A stretch of 64,000 bases of DNA from the NCBI GenBank assembly GCA_020746105.1, contig CM036621.1, positions 54,780,264 through 54,844,263 on the forward strand. Direction: 5' to 3'. Below, one piece after another: positions 51,941 to 64,000 of the stretch. The position numbers and the translations under genes were made by a program. Under the pieces are notes generated by a model. The model was not told the origin of the DNA. It searched no databases and worked only from the letters and a program-made list of their open reading frames with translations. The DNA comes from Trogon surrucura (Eukaryota > Chordata > Aves > Trogoniformes > Trogonidae). Numbering within the stretch: position 1 is the stretch's first letter; the number at the start of each line of letters is the position of its first letter.

Positions 51941-54235
51941 TGCATTTTGGCTAGCTTCTTAACTGGAATTTCTACATATGCCTTTTGACAAGTGGTTATT
52001 ACACGAACTTTGCACTGACGATACTTTTGACAGGCTTTTGCTACTCTGCTGTGTTGTTGGGCAATATCAGAATGGGAGGTTAAGATTTTAGAGTACTGTT
52101 GAGCGATAAAGAGAGAGCAAAACAACATGACTCCTATCTTCAGCTTTCTCTAAATTTGGTAGAACTGAATTGATTGTACAACTTCCTTCAATATGATGGG
52201 AAAATTGCTCAGGTAATTGCTTCCTTATATATTCTATTTATATGTATCATCCTTCAGAGTGTATTGTAGGATTTCTGTCAAATGCAAGAGAGCATTTTCA
52301 ACAGAATGTCAAATCCAGCTGTATGAGAACAGAAATTGCTTCAGCTTCATCAGCACAATTTTTAAACCTACCTTATGTATAAGTAACTTAATCAAAAAAA
52401 CCCTAACCCCAAAATCTAACTAGCTCTATGCGGAAATGTTCTAAAGGCTTATTTATTGAGACTTAATCCACTACTCAGAGTCCTCAAATAGTTATGTTGG
52501 TAATAGTACCTGCCTCTTGCTATTGCTTTTTATGAGCAAATGTGCAAAAAGTATACTGGTGTAAATTATTTTTTTTCCTTTCTAACTTTCTGATCTCTCT
52601 AATAATGTTGCAACTAGAAAGTGATAGCAGTGAATACTGGGAACCCACCCTTGGTCCATGTGACCAGCAGTGTTTTGCAACAATAGCAGTATGTGTAAAT
52701 CTTTCCCAACTTTCATCCACTGACTTTTGGGCTTATTTTTCTTTTTCCTACAGAAGGGGGCTTTTCTTGTTTGCTGGGCTTTACTTGGAAAGGGCTGCGG
52801 AGTCTCACAGTTGATTTTTTTGCTGCTGTTCATGTTTTTCTTGTGTGTGTGGTGCTGGGGTTTTTTTGTTGGATTTTTTTTCTTCAAGGAAAAGCTTTTT
52901 GAGGTTTTCCTTCCAGTCTTTGACTTGTAAAATTAAATTTTAAATGGCAGACTGTCTTTTGTGTGTGCATAATGTTGTCCAATCCCGAATACACTATTGT
53001 AAGACTAATATTTACAGACTTTAACTGTGTTTCTTCTTTCTGCTGTCAATTCCTCTTGGAAAAAGATGACCTTATTTGTTTTAGATGAATCAGAAGATTT
53101 ACAGAGAAAAATGTGAATTTTCTGTCTTTGCATATACAAATCACTTGGATTGTCTGCTGCACCCTGCAGATAGTTCAGTCTTAACTTTTTTTCTTGTGAT
53201 GAGAAGTTTTCTGGCTCATTTCTGTACTTGATGATGAGAGAGGGAGTGATGATGTGTTTATACTTATATGGGAGCTTTGCATCAAGAAATATTCAGTACC
53301 ATAATCAAGTGCTTGAAATTAGTCACTTTGGCAGTTTTAAAGGCTTTTGCAGGACTTGACAGTGGGAAAAACCTAATTTATGAAAATTAATTTATTCATA
53401 ATGAAAATTAGTAGAGTTTTTTTAACTGCTTTGTTAATATCTTTCACCAGATTCTTATACAGCATGACTTATGAACTGAACCAATGGATGATATCTGTGT
53501 TTAGGTGTGATATTGTTAACTAGATTGATTTATTTTATTTATATCCTGAGGTTATTTCGGATGTGGCATCTGAAACATTTTACGTAGTGGTGTCAACAAT
53601 CATGGGGGATTTTTCTAAACTTTTCTTTCTTAATTTATAAAATGTTTGGGTTGTCCTTGATGTGATTTAAATTCTGATTTTTTTTGTCCCATGCCAACCG
53701 GCAAAATAAATTTGGCAATCAGCTTCTTGATTTCTAATTTATACAAAACTATATGGAGATTAAACCAGAAATGCTAAGGGATTGTTAAGCCTAGATATAC
53801 AGCTTAGATATTGGTGGATATTTTAATTTTTTATGAAATAGTTTGCTATCATTTGACCTATTAAAGAACTGTTGCCACGTCAAATCTTTTCATCCATTGA
53901 GCCACAAATAACATATCTCAGTCTCTATTCCTCTCCTAATATATCTATGTGCAATGAAAAGTCAAAAGCCTTGTCTGTTTTAGGATAAACTCTCTTACAT
54001 CTTTTATTACTTTATCTTAAAGGCCTAGTTAACCTCCCCTGTTTATGCTTAGAACCAGCCAACTTGTGTTTTATTAGGCTGCAGTGTGAAAACTCATTTT
54101 CCTCATGAAAAATTTTCATCTAAAGTCTGCTGCTGCATAAATCCTATTTATATAGCTAGAAGTCTTCCTGAAAAGCATTGATAAAAATGTTCTTGGAATC
54201 TAGACTTAAATTGTGCAAAAAGCACTGATCACATT

Positions 54236-54263
54236 CTGAAAATTTTTCACTGAAAATTTTTCA
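54236..54263. repeat. Perfect 14-bp tandem duplication
   Basis: Two exact copies of CTGAAAATTTTTCA lie head to tail. This is a local slippage-type duplication with no other significance visible. Confidence 0.85.
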
Positions 54264-57200
54264 CATCTAGCTCTAAAACTAGATTTCATTGTTTGTTGGT
54301 TTTAGTGATGTGTTATACCAGTTGAAAAGCTGGGGTTCTACCTTGCCTTAATTTTCCAGCTTTTAAGAAGTTCCTTGTCTGGTCTCATGGTCAGGAGCTA
54401 AGCAGTTTTAGGCCTACAGTTTCAGGTCTGTTTTTCCTGTTGAATAGAAAGGGGGTTAGAATGTCAGGGGATACCTTGTCAAAAGAGCTGCCTGTCTAGC
54501 TAAGGGACCATGTTCTCCCTCTAAGGGACCATACCTTTCCTTCTGCGTATGTTAGAGCTAGTCAAGTGAACTACCTGCTGTGATGTAAGTGAACAAGATG
54601 CCCTGAACGGTATGAACGCGCTTCAACATGCTTCTTGTGAATGAAAAGGAGAAAGAAAAAGGAAAGTAAAAGAAGGCAAAGCAGAGGTGGTGATTTAATA
54701 GTAAGACCTGTAGTACCTCATCTTTGAGATGAAATGACATCTCTGATTCTGAAGGGTGAAGACAGATGAAGTCCATCACGTGTATGGATTTCAGGACCTT
54801 GGAAAAAGCAGCTAGTGTCATTCTATATAGTAAACCAATAAAAGCAATGGAATATTTTTTTTCTTTTTAAGCTTCATTTCAAAACCTTTCATGGTGCTGT
54901 TTTTTTTTTTATTTAATTCAGCTCATGATAGAGAGCTAAGATTCAAATATAATAATCTCTACCAAAAAATGAAACAAAACCCCCCTCACCTTATAGCCAA
55001 TTCATACCTTACTGTTTGCAGTCTGAGGAAATGAGACTGTCAGCTAATGGAATGTCCCACAAACTTCTGTGCCTGCATAGGCTTTTTCAAAGTGCAGTAG
55101 ACAAACACAACTTGTAAATTCTTTTGCTTTTAAATATTGAGGTGCTAGTGAATTAAGAGACTTATTGTAATGTGGTTTTTAAACTGATTGCTGTCACCTA
55201 CATTTTAAATAGCTGCTTTAGCTGCTTTGTGGCTCATTTTGGCTACAGCACATTAATGCAGATCAGTTCTTTCTTGCCAACCCTTGTCCTTTAACATGTG
55301 AATGTGGTCCAAGTAATTACCATTTGTAGTGTCACAAATGGCATTCCTTATACAATGTGGTCAACTCTGTACAGCTGCTTTAGCAGTAAAAATAGTTACT
55401 GTGGTACACATTCCATGTACAGTGTTAAATTCTGTAGTTTATTAATCTGGCTCAGTCCTTAGAGAGGTCTTTATACCAAAGATGACATTTTTGAGGAGAC
55501 AAAAATAATTGTTCTTTTGAGATGTTCGGGGGGAAAAAAAACTTCACTCTGAGGCTTGCCAAATTGTTACACAGCTGTAGAGATGATATAATGTTTTCTC
55601 GTTCGACAAACTTCCTTCCTCCTGCATTTATAATTAATGTATCTGTTTGCAGAATTTGTGATAAGTCTCCTCCAAATTTCTGTTGAGGGAGGCTACCTAT
55701 GAAATGCTTACAAACTTCAACATGAAGTTTATATTTGCTTATGAAATGGGTGACCTGATTTTCTGTCAACTGGATACAACCTCCTCCCCTAGTCCTGCCA
55801 GAAGAATCAATGTCTAGAGTAAGAGTGTGTCTTGGTTTTGTGTAGCAGAAAAATATTAATCTGTGAGTTCTTGACAGGAATGGCTCCTTCATCCTGGGAG
55901 GAGTTCACTGTGGTTAAGCTGCAATGGAGCATACTTAGTCAGATATCAAAAATTGTCTCAAGGCGGACAGTAGTTTCCATTTTGTTTGCGTACGTCAAAT
56001 ATCCTGCATTTGTTGTGATCTGTGTTTCTTGCTGCTTTCCAGATTATATTGAGGGAAATGACAGCACTGGCAATCAGCCTTGTGGATAGAAGCTTAAGTA
56101 TTTTGAAAAGGAGTTGAGACTGACTGCAGTGATACTGTAAACTGGGGTAATATTTTGCCTTAGGAAGGGCATGGGTCTTAGAGCATGATGCAAATTAAGT
56201 ATGTATTATAGTACAAGCTCATTTTTACCTCTAACTATTTTTAATGCTTAGAAATTGTATGTAATTGGTTTCTTATAAGGACATGAATTTTTATGTTCAG
56301 TAGGGAAAAATTGGGTGTGTATTAATAACAATACATCTATGAAAGGTTTATTAACAATATTGTAGTATGAATGTCTGTAAAAGGTGTTTTTTGTTGTTAA
56401 GATGTTTAAACATTATTTGGTAGTATAATTTGTAGCTGGGAAAGGTGGAGGAATTAGTGTCTGACTAGTTGAGAGAAGTCACCTATGAGCTAATCTTTTT
56501 GCAAAAAAAGTTCTTCATTTTTCCATTGAATTTGGGAAAGATTGAGCCTTGATGGCTTCTGATATTAAGATGTGATGGCAAGAAGAGGCAGGAATATTTG
56601 TTTCTTGACAAACTGTTGCTTACTTAAAGTTTTCCAGTTTGTGGGCTTGATTCTCAGTTTGTATAACAAAATAATAAGTACAGTATATATGTTCCATGAT
56701 CACCTTTAGGGCCAGATACTGGGAAGTCAAAGACTCTGCTTTCAATGGCAAAAAGCTGCTTGTGCAGAGTATCATGAAAAACCGTAGCCACAGCTGAGAA
56801 TGTAGGTAGCTGGCACCCTTGTTTGGGTGCTGGGTGTTAAAACCAAAAAAATTGCAAGATAGCATTTGAGTTAGGGAAGCCTGGACAGTGTGCTAGTGAG
56901 ATGTGGCTGTGCTGGACAAAGACAAGAAGTGGTCATTCTTCCTTCTCCAGAAAACAGAATACAGGGTCTAGTCCCTCTTCGGCTTTCCACAAGAAAAATA
57001 TTTCACTGAAAACCAAAAAGTTGTCTGTAACTGCATTTAGGATTCTATTAAAAAACGTGGAGTTAAGGTATTTGAGGATCTAAAGCAGAGTATTCTTCCA
57101 AGTACCCTTTATGCTAAGTAAAGGGCTAGCAGAAGATATTTTAAAAGTATCATTCCAAAGGAATTTTGCAGTCTTGACTCTGGCGATATGGGGAATACTA

Positions 57201-57288
57201 GACTGGAAAATTCTTACATCGAAGTGACTTTAACTTCATGGAATTGATAGTAAACTGTACAGTTACAGCTGTTCCCAAATAAGATACT

Positions 57289-57540
57289 CATAGAATCGCA
57301 GAAGTTTGAAGGGTCCCATAAGGATCACATCCAACTCCCTGCTCCTTGCAGAGGTACCTAAAGCTAAACCATGTGACTTAAGAGCATAATTCAGATGCTC
57401 CTTGAACTCTGATGGGCTTGGTGCCTTGACTGCTTTTCTGGGGAGCCTGTTCCAGTGACCAACCACCCTCTCAGTGAAAGACCTTTCTCTAATGTCCGAA
57501 CTGAATTTCCCCTGATGCATCTTCATGCAATTTCTTCATA
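57289..57540 (-). mobile_element. CR1 LINE 3' fragment, minus strand, different subfamily
   Basis: On the plus strand it begins CATAGAATCGCAGAAG and continues with GGGTCCCATAAGGATCACATCC, GGGGAGCCTGTTCCAGTGACC and ACCACCCTCTCAGTGAAAGACC. This is the reverse complement of a CR1 3' end. The minus-strand frame (57,526 downward) keeps the ORF2 C-terminal motif RVVGHWNRLP followed by APSPSEFK. The wording differs from the element at 5.6 kb, so it belongs to another CR1 subfamily. It is heavily 5' truncated and carries no functional gene. Confidence 0.94.
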
Positions 57541-59092
57541 CCATTTTACGTAGCAAAGGAGCGTTTACATCCAAGGGAAGAAAGTATTGTTCTACAAGAC
57601 TGTGCTACAAATACATGTCTGTTAAAGTATAAGCCCTTCCTTTCAAATTTCGATTTTTGGAGGAATTTGTGTTGCAACAAATATTCATTGGTACATATAG
57701 GCCGTCAGTTCTGTGATGCATTTTAACAGAGATGTGCCTTTGCTCATGCACAAAGGTTTCAATGTTATAAATACCTACTGACTGGTGAATAAGTAATTTG
57801 CATTGGCGAGAGAGTTTTCTTTCGTTATTTTGTAAATATATTTTGAAATTATATAGATGTAAACATGTCCGTGCTTGTGAACACATGTATATATGTGTTT
57901 CCTTTGGGCTGATCCTGAGACCACCGATCCCATAAATACATGCAAGATCCTGTGCTTGTGAAATAAGCTTTTACTTTCCAGAAATGTGACAGGGAAAACA
58001 CTGTTTCTGCCCTTAGCCTCTTAATTTGAAAGCTCTCTGTAATGGCATGGGCTTGCTGTGTTTTCATATCTTATGCATCAATGCATCAGAGTTAATGCTG
58101 GAAGTTTTCTGAATTCAGAATTATTAGTGCATTTATGGTTGATGATGCTTTACTTTTCCAAATAGTTTCAACTTCTGTTAACATGTAGTCTTCTCTATGG
58201 GTTATCTGAAAAGTACTAAAGCATTAAATGCTTGTAATAATAAAGACAAGCTTTAAGTATATTTGTAGCTAAAGTAATTTATTAAGACCTGTCATTTTAC
58301 TGATTTGCTAAAGCAGTTTGAAATTTAATATAAATAAATGCAAATACAGTAAAATTATAACTGTTTCAGTGTCATGCATGTGTTTGCATATGGCCCATGG
58401 TAGAAAGCATTTGAAATTTTCTCTGTACTAATTGGAAAGGTAACCTTTTCTGTCTATTATGAATTTCAGAATATAAGCCACGTTTGAATTTTTTATAGTA
58501 CACTCTGTGAGCTAGAAGTAAAGTTTCAAGTTACAGGTGAGCTTGATACAGGTCAACTTGCTGCTGACAGAAAGGAGAAGTCCCACTTGTGTCTTTCTCT
58601 GACCCTTCTCCTAGCTGTCTGGTATGAACTCAGAAGAATGTATTGACTCTAGTATTTGTCCAGTCAAAGGGTAATATGTTTCTGTTTGCTAACTCAGCAG
58701 AAAGGTTATTGTGGTATTTGGACTATTGAGTGAGTTTCTGGTGGTTTAAAAGGTTGAGCAGGCTCAGTGATGTTCTGGAGCAAAGTGCTAGTAGATGGAG
58801 AGGAAGGAGGGTCCTTTTCTTGACAGCAATGAGATATGAGGCTGGCCCAAGCTTTAATGTGTAAGATGTTGTTTTAAATTGTAGGAACAGGAGCTTAAAA
58901 AAAAAAACCAAAAACAAAACCAACTTCCCAATCAGGGAAGTTTGTAGAAACATTTTTCCAGTGATTCCCTTAGAAAGGACCTTAAAAAGTTGGCTCTGGA
59001 ATAGAGAGAAAGATAACTTTACAGTTATGTTGCTTCTGAGCCAGTTGTCCGTTTTGTAAATGCAAAGAAAACTTCCATCCAAAATATGTTTG

Positions 59093-59177
59093 TTTTCTTT
59101 TATTATATTTTTATATGTTATCTATATTTTATGTTATATATTTTTATATACTTATTTATATATTTTTATATATTCTG
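59093..59177. repeat. AT-rich low-complexity tract (TTTTATATA)n
   Basis: About 85 bases are almost purely A and T, with an irregular unit near TATATTTTTATA. This is a low-melting tract with no coding content. Confidence 0.8.
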
Positions 59178-60620
59178 CAGCTCTTAAATGCCACTAACAA
59201 TAATAAGTTGCCTGAATTTCTCAAATGCTTTGCTGAAAGTCAGTTTGTACGTTTGCCCAGCTGATACAGTTGTAGGCATAGCTAGTGAATGAGTTACCGT
59301 CAAGAGTACTGCAGTTAGGAAGTAGGCTGCCCCTTTCATGCATTCCTGAGGTAAAATTGAAGGATTTGATATTGGAAATATTTTAACCTTTTGTTGCTAA
59401 GCTTCCTCTTTTGGACGGGCACTATATTTATCCCAGGAAAGGAGAGGAAGGAAGAAGGAGGAAGTGTGTGCCCTATCCTCTCCTTTCCTACATGACTGGA
59501 ACTGTTGGGTATGCACAGCCCAGTGCGTGCTGGTTGGTGAACTTCTTCCTGAAGGGGCAAGCACAAATGATCTGCTACCTGCAGCATATCACAGAAACTT
59601 CTGCCAGGTTTTCTTTTCCTGGACAACTTGAATGTGGTCTGTGTGAATTGTTTTTAAAGTCATTCCTCTATTTTGAGAAATAGACAAGCTGAATTCACCT
59701 ATGACTTCATACTAAGTAGCATGCTCTGAATAAATCCAGCATGATGGAGGATGGACTCTGTGACTGCCAGGAAGGCTGGCAGTCAAAAGGTAGTTGCTAT
59801 CAAAAAATAGAATCCTGCATTTTGCTGTTGATGATTCTGTGGAAGGTGCTGTGTGGTGAAGCCCCTGAGCCATCTTGTAAAGTACCATTGTTCATTTCTT
59901 GAAAACTACAGAGACTCTTGATGTTCACAGTTCAGTTGTGATAGGAGGGTATCTGTCCCCCAGATCGATCAATGCTGTGGTATGTCTCATTCTGGTTCCT
60001 ATGAATTTGTGTTTCTTAGCATGGAAATGAGACTACTGCAGTATTTTTCAGTCAGTGTGACTCTTGTTAAGAAGCCCTGGTGTTTACAAAGTCTCGTTCA
60101 CTTTATGCATTAAAAAAAACCCCAAAAAAGTTGCTTGCAAAACAAATATCCATGTTACTTTCAGATGGCTTTAAAACTATTCATAAATTCTATCAGCCTG
60201 ATCTAAAAATTGTGACTTTTTAAAAAACTTGTTTGTGAACTTTAAAATTATTTTAGTCAGCCTCTGATGTTCTCTTTTCTCATCATCTGTATCTGTCTTA
60301 CCTTGGTTTATTGATTTGCCATGAGTGACAAGAATAATTGAATACCGAGTGATGGAACTTCCAAGCATGTTTATAAGCAAAATGTAATGTGAAATGCGAT
60401 ATACTGTGTATACATTTCTCTGTATATAATAGCTTCACTCAGCCACCTGCTTAGGATTATCCTTTGCTGAATAAAAGAATTCCTCATTAGTTTAAAAATT
60501 TGGAGGGAGATTTGTTTTAACTAAGAAAAACTTTGGACAAAAATCTTGGAACTTTATGTTCATGAGTGGCAATATGGAGCTTGACTCACTTGATGTATTT
60601 TGTTTTTTTTTTCCCTACAG

Positions 60621-60735
60621 CAGCAGTAGCAAAGTACTCTACTGTCTTCAGTTTTCATATGCAAGAAAAGTTCCATTCACAAAGCTACCAAGTGCAGTGG
60701 CAGCAGGCTCTCTGGTAGTTGTTTATGTGACTCAG
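60621..60735 (+). other. Weak exon candidate in intron 1
   Basis: A strong acceptor (a long T-run then CCCTACAG) precedes 115 bases that stay open in one frame and end at a poor donor, CTCAG|GTGCTG. The peptide is not one I recognise. T-runs make acceptor-like sequences common in this intron, so this is probably chance; a cassette or alternative exon cannot be excluded. Confidence 0.1.
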
Positions 60736-61133
60736 GTGCTGAGCTGTTTAGACAAGGCCTCTGCAGCTTAGGATCTGAACAGTGCTTCTTAGGAATGCTG
60801 GCCTGATCCCATGAATTTAAATCCTTGTGTTTAAAGTCCGTCTTTAACAAGACCCAGCTGTCAGCCTCATCTTCTGTGGTTGTCCTACTGCATAGAAATT
60901 TCGTGTTCCTTTCCTTAGTGGCATGACTTACACTTTCTTCCTTTTTGTTATGAAAGCTGATTTTTCTACTTTTTCAGGAATGTGTGCTTTAAAACATTGA
61001 TTCTGTGTTAAATATTTACATTTGGTCTTAATCTCTACAATTAAATTCTAGATAAAGTCCTTTTGGTATGCATCAGCTGATGCTTAACTGGCTTTTAGAC
61101 TGAGCTGACCTTCGACATAAAAAAACCTTTTTC

Positions 61134-61149
61134 TTTTTTTTTTTTTTTT
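61134..61149. repeat. T-homopolymer, 16 bases
   Basis: A run of 16 T residues is seen directly within the presumed intron. No adjacent retroposon body is recognisable. Confidence 0.8.
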
Positions 61150-63967
61150 ATGTTGAGGCTGCTTTCTTGCTTTAAGTGCTTTTTCCAGAGAGTGAAGTCC
61201 AGAACTGGACTTCCCCCTTCCCTCCCTCACTCTCTGCGATCAAGATTTATTTAGAAGCTGAAGTAATGTAGCTTTATAGGATGTACGTATATCTTTAGAG
61301 CACATCTTAAGTATACAAAATTCGTAATGTTATTTTTTTTAAAATTCATTTCAGGAGGCTTATAAATGAGAGGTTAAGGTCAGTCCTTAGTAGGCAATGC
61401 TTAGATTCCTCTTAGCAGCTTTATACCTCAAATTGCTGATACTGGCTTACCTTACTACGTAGACTTCTTGGTGTAAGATAATTAAACCATCCTTCCAGAG
61501 AAAGGATGTGGAATTGACAGTAGAAGCAAAATCCCAAGTGAAGAAAGTATTAAGAAGAAAAAAATGTGGGGAAAAATACTGTTGGTTTTCTGCTTTTTTG
61601 TTTTTTTTTAACTTTGGAGAGAATTTTGCAGTGATGTCCTGCTGAAATGGCAAATCAGAATTAATTTCTATTTTCAGCCATTATCAGCGGTGAACATGCC
61701 TTTCTATACCTGCTCACAGACTTATTCTTTCACAGTTTATGCCGACTTCACTAGAGAATAGTGTTGGTGGAACTGTTACAGGCTTTGATGCCTTGCTGAA
61801 CCAGATGTCTCACAGAAGTTGCTTTGTGGATTGAGATCACTTCTGGAATTGCTTCTCTCATTTTTTTGAGGAGAAAAAGAGCAAGTACTGACAAGAGTTG
61901 TGTAAGTGTAGGACTGCCTTCAAGGGAATTTTTTTTTCTTCCCTGGGGGTTTTGTCAAAGTACAGCTTGGGTTCTTGCAGTATCAACATGGAAAATAGTG
62001 AGTTGTAGTTTATGCAGCAGTAAGTTGACATTCTCTCTCTTGTTACTGCATATGAGGTTTACGGGGATCTGAAATTGTGCCTAATTGCCTGTAAGACCTG
62101 AGGGAACATGCTGAAGCAGTGGTTCTGTTGCCGTTGTGAGATTCATAAACATGTTTTTCCCCCTATGTCTATATAGTGTGGAACTTGTACTTTCTCCTTT
62201 TCATGCTACATAGTTGCTCCCAAATTTCGTTGTGTGGCAAGGGCCCCTTGAGCCCATCCTTACCTCATGAGCAGTGTTGCTTTACTGCCAAGAGATCCCT
62301 TCCCCTTTCCTTTCATAGAAAACTGCCCCATTCCTGCTGACTTCCAGCCTTCTTTACGGTCTTGACTTCTAGGACTCATCTCTGTCCAGGGCCTCACATC
62401 AGTCTTTCTTCTAGGCTCACAAGGCTCTGCTCTATGCAGTCTTTCTAAGCCTCTCACCAAGGCATAGCTTTTCTATGGAAAAACCTCTCCATACACAGTG
62501 TTTCTTTGTTTTCTGGTAATGTCATGGTGCAGTACTGTGAATCCATTTTTTTTAAATTTTGTTTTTTTCTTCCATCAGAGAGGGTCCTTATCTGCCTCAC
62601 ACTTCAATAGACACATCCTTCTATGTTAGAGGTAGGTGATTAAAAAAGTGATGAGGACAGAGAGTGGCTTTAGTTCCTTGCTTGGAGTTTGCAGTGAAGT
62701 TGCAGGATGAAAGTTGACTGCCAATTTAAATATTTATATTTGGTCTTACTGCTGAATTAAAATATAAAATCAATTGAACTGGAGTAGCCTGTTGTTTAGA
62801 TATGTTTGGTTTTGATTTAAGCCAGTGTTGTTATTGTTCTTTGTCTCCTCTTATTAGGAGTTGGTTTAAAGTAAATAAGGTATCTTCTAAATTGAATATT
62901 TTTCCTTCTTTCGATATTGTTTCAGCCAAAAGGTTATTTCCATGCTCATCCTCTAAACAATTTTTTTTTTCAAGTGGTGTTTCTTAAAGTTGTGCTATTT
63001 TCTAATATAAACAACAAAATGTGTTGACTCGATTACTTTAGGTGTTTCATTCATTCATTTATGGGTTTTCTGAAAAATAGACCAATGTGCGTTTTGATTA
63101 TTTTTTTTGGTGGAGGTGGTAGTTCCAGGTATAGCAAAAAGCAGCTCTTTCAAAGGTGATCTTGCTTCTTCCCAGAAATCCTAAATCAACTTTCAGCCTG
63201 TTGTAGCTGAGGTTAGTGTAAAGAATATATATCCTGATACAAAAGTTTATATAAACCAACTTGTGAGGAATGTTGTTTGTCATAGCTAAAGCACTCCTCT
63301 TCATGGTTCATAGGCTGTCACTAGGCCCTTGTTGAAGGGGACTTGGCAACTACTTCAGAGTCTGGATAGTGCCCGTATCATACAGATTGCCAGTGTCTGC
63401 TGTGGTATCTTAAGTGAGCAGTGGCATAATGATTATTTTTAACCTTTGACAGGACCCTTTGGGCAAAAATCAGTTTTCAGCTGTACTAAAGTACAGAGTA
63501 GCTCAGTCTTATGCAGAATACTCTCATCTGCATTGTAATTTGACTTATGTCCTAAAATGATTTTCATAGACCTTCCTCCTCCCTGGTTGTTTTGATCCTT
63601 CAGATATACCATCTTCTATAAGCAGTGTTAAAGTGTCCACCTTTTACAGGTAGTTGGCAGTTCCTTGCTTTATTTTGCTTTCTTACAGTTGAAAGACAGC
63701 CTAGTATATGTGTAAAAATTAACTTTGAGTATTTATTCCTGGTGGAAAAGCCCAATAGGCTGGTGTGTAAAGGGATGTGAATTTCATATTGATTGGCAAA
63801 TGCTTTTTCCCAAGTAAGAGGGGAGCCTAAAAGTGCTGCTGTTGGCCTGTTGATTGTTATTACTGGGCCACAGCTACAAGAATGTTGGGTTATTTCCTAG
63901 GAACTATATGTGAGGACAAATTTCACTGTTATTCTTGGTCTGCTGGATGGAGAAGGGAGACTACATT

Positions 63968-64000
63968 GAATCACAGAGTCATTAAGGTTGGAAAAGACCT
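63968..64000 (-). mobile_element. CR1 LINE, minus strand, cut by window end
   Basis: The last 33 bases read GAATCACAGAGTCATTAAGG then TTGGAAAAGACCT. This is the reverse complement of the CR1 3' terminus in its most common avian form. The rest of the element must lie beyond the window, so its length and subfamily cannot be judged. Confidence 0.9.

Larger units (their letters stand above)
41040..64000 (+). other. Presumed intron 1 (start only) of the island gene
   Basis: No convincing coding exon appears in these 23 kb. Plus-strand composition leans to T over A and G over C by eye. Three arbitrarily picked 60-base lines (starting 42,001, 53,161 and 56,401) give T/A counts of 27/10, 26/12 and 22/18. 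This is the known signature of transcribed vertebrate strands and supports plus-strand transcription from the island. The region holds many T-runs, two complete CR1 3' fragments, the edge of a third, and a candidate enhancer. Gaps between these listed features contain only unique AT-rich sequence in which I see nothing more. Confidence 0.55.

Noticed and set aside
1..64000. CRISPR arrays, prokaryotic operons, integrases, endogenous retrovirus genes
   Set aside because: No regularly spaced repeats, no ribosome-binding-site-led gene clusters, and no recognisable gag, pol or env-like frames or paired LTRs. The only reverse-transcriptase remnants belong to CR1 LINEs.

Overview
The window looks like ordinary nuclear DNA from a bird. 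The recognisable dispersed repeats are 3' pieces of CR1 LINEs, at about 5.63-5.97, 46.87-47.31, 57.29-57.54 and 63.97-64.00 kb. One of them ends in the 8-mer-like ATTCTRTG tail typical of avian and reptilian CR1. No mammalian-type SINEs are visible, repeats are sparse, and most of the sequence is unique and AT-rich. No bacterial, organellar or viral gene set is present. Almost all long open frames look like chance frames, CR1 remnants or frames held open by GC-rich or tandem-repeat composition.

Layout. From 1 to about 39.8 kb lies a long gene-poor stretch. It holds one CR1 (minus strand), a possible minus-strand exon (11,328-11,415), a locally CpG-denser patch (24.56-24.77 kb), a decayed palindromic MITE-like element (28,870-28,955) and a large degenerate 10-bp minisatellite (30,628-31,418). 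Its pentamer texture recalls immunoglobulin switch DNA. From about 40.11 to 41.33 kb there is one strong CpG island with a canonical ETS site, an Sp1 box, long G-runs and an excellent splice donor at 41,040. I read this as the promoter and non-coding first exon of a plus-strand gene. The rest of the window, 41.04-64.0 kb, would then be the start of its first intron. That intron is T- and G-rich on the plus strand, as expected for plus-strand transcription. It contains two complete CR1 3' fragments, the edge of a third, and one compact candidate enhancer with an RFX-type X-box near 51.79 kb.

A possible small coding or alternative-first exon sits just upstream of the island (39,862-40,035). It is open throughout, 174 bases long, and flanked by AG and GTAAGT.

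I could not name the gene driven by the island, because no certain protein-coding exon of it lies in the window. I found no convincing new biological system. The items most worth checking are the switch-like minisatellite, the exon candidate beside the island, and the X-box element.
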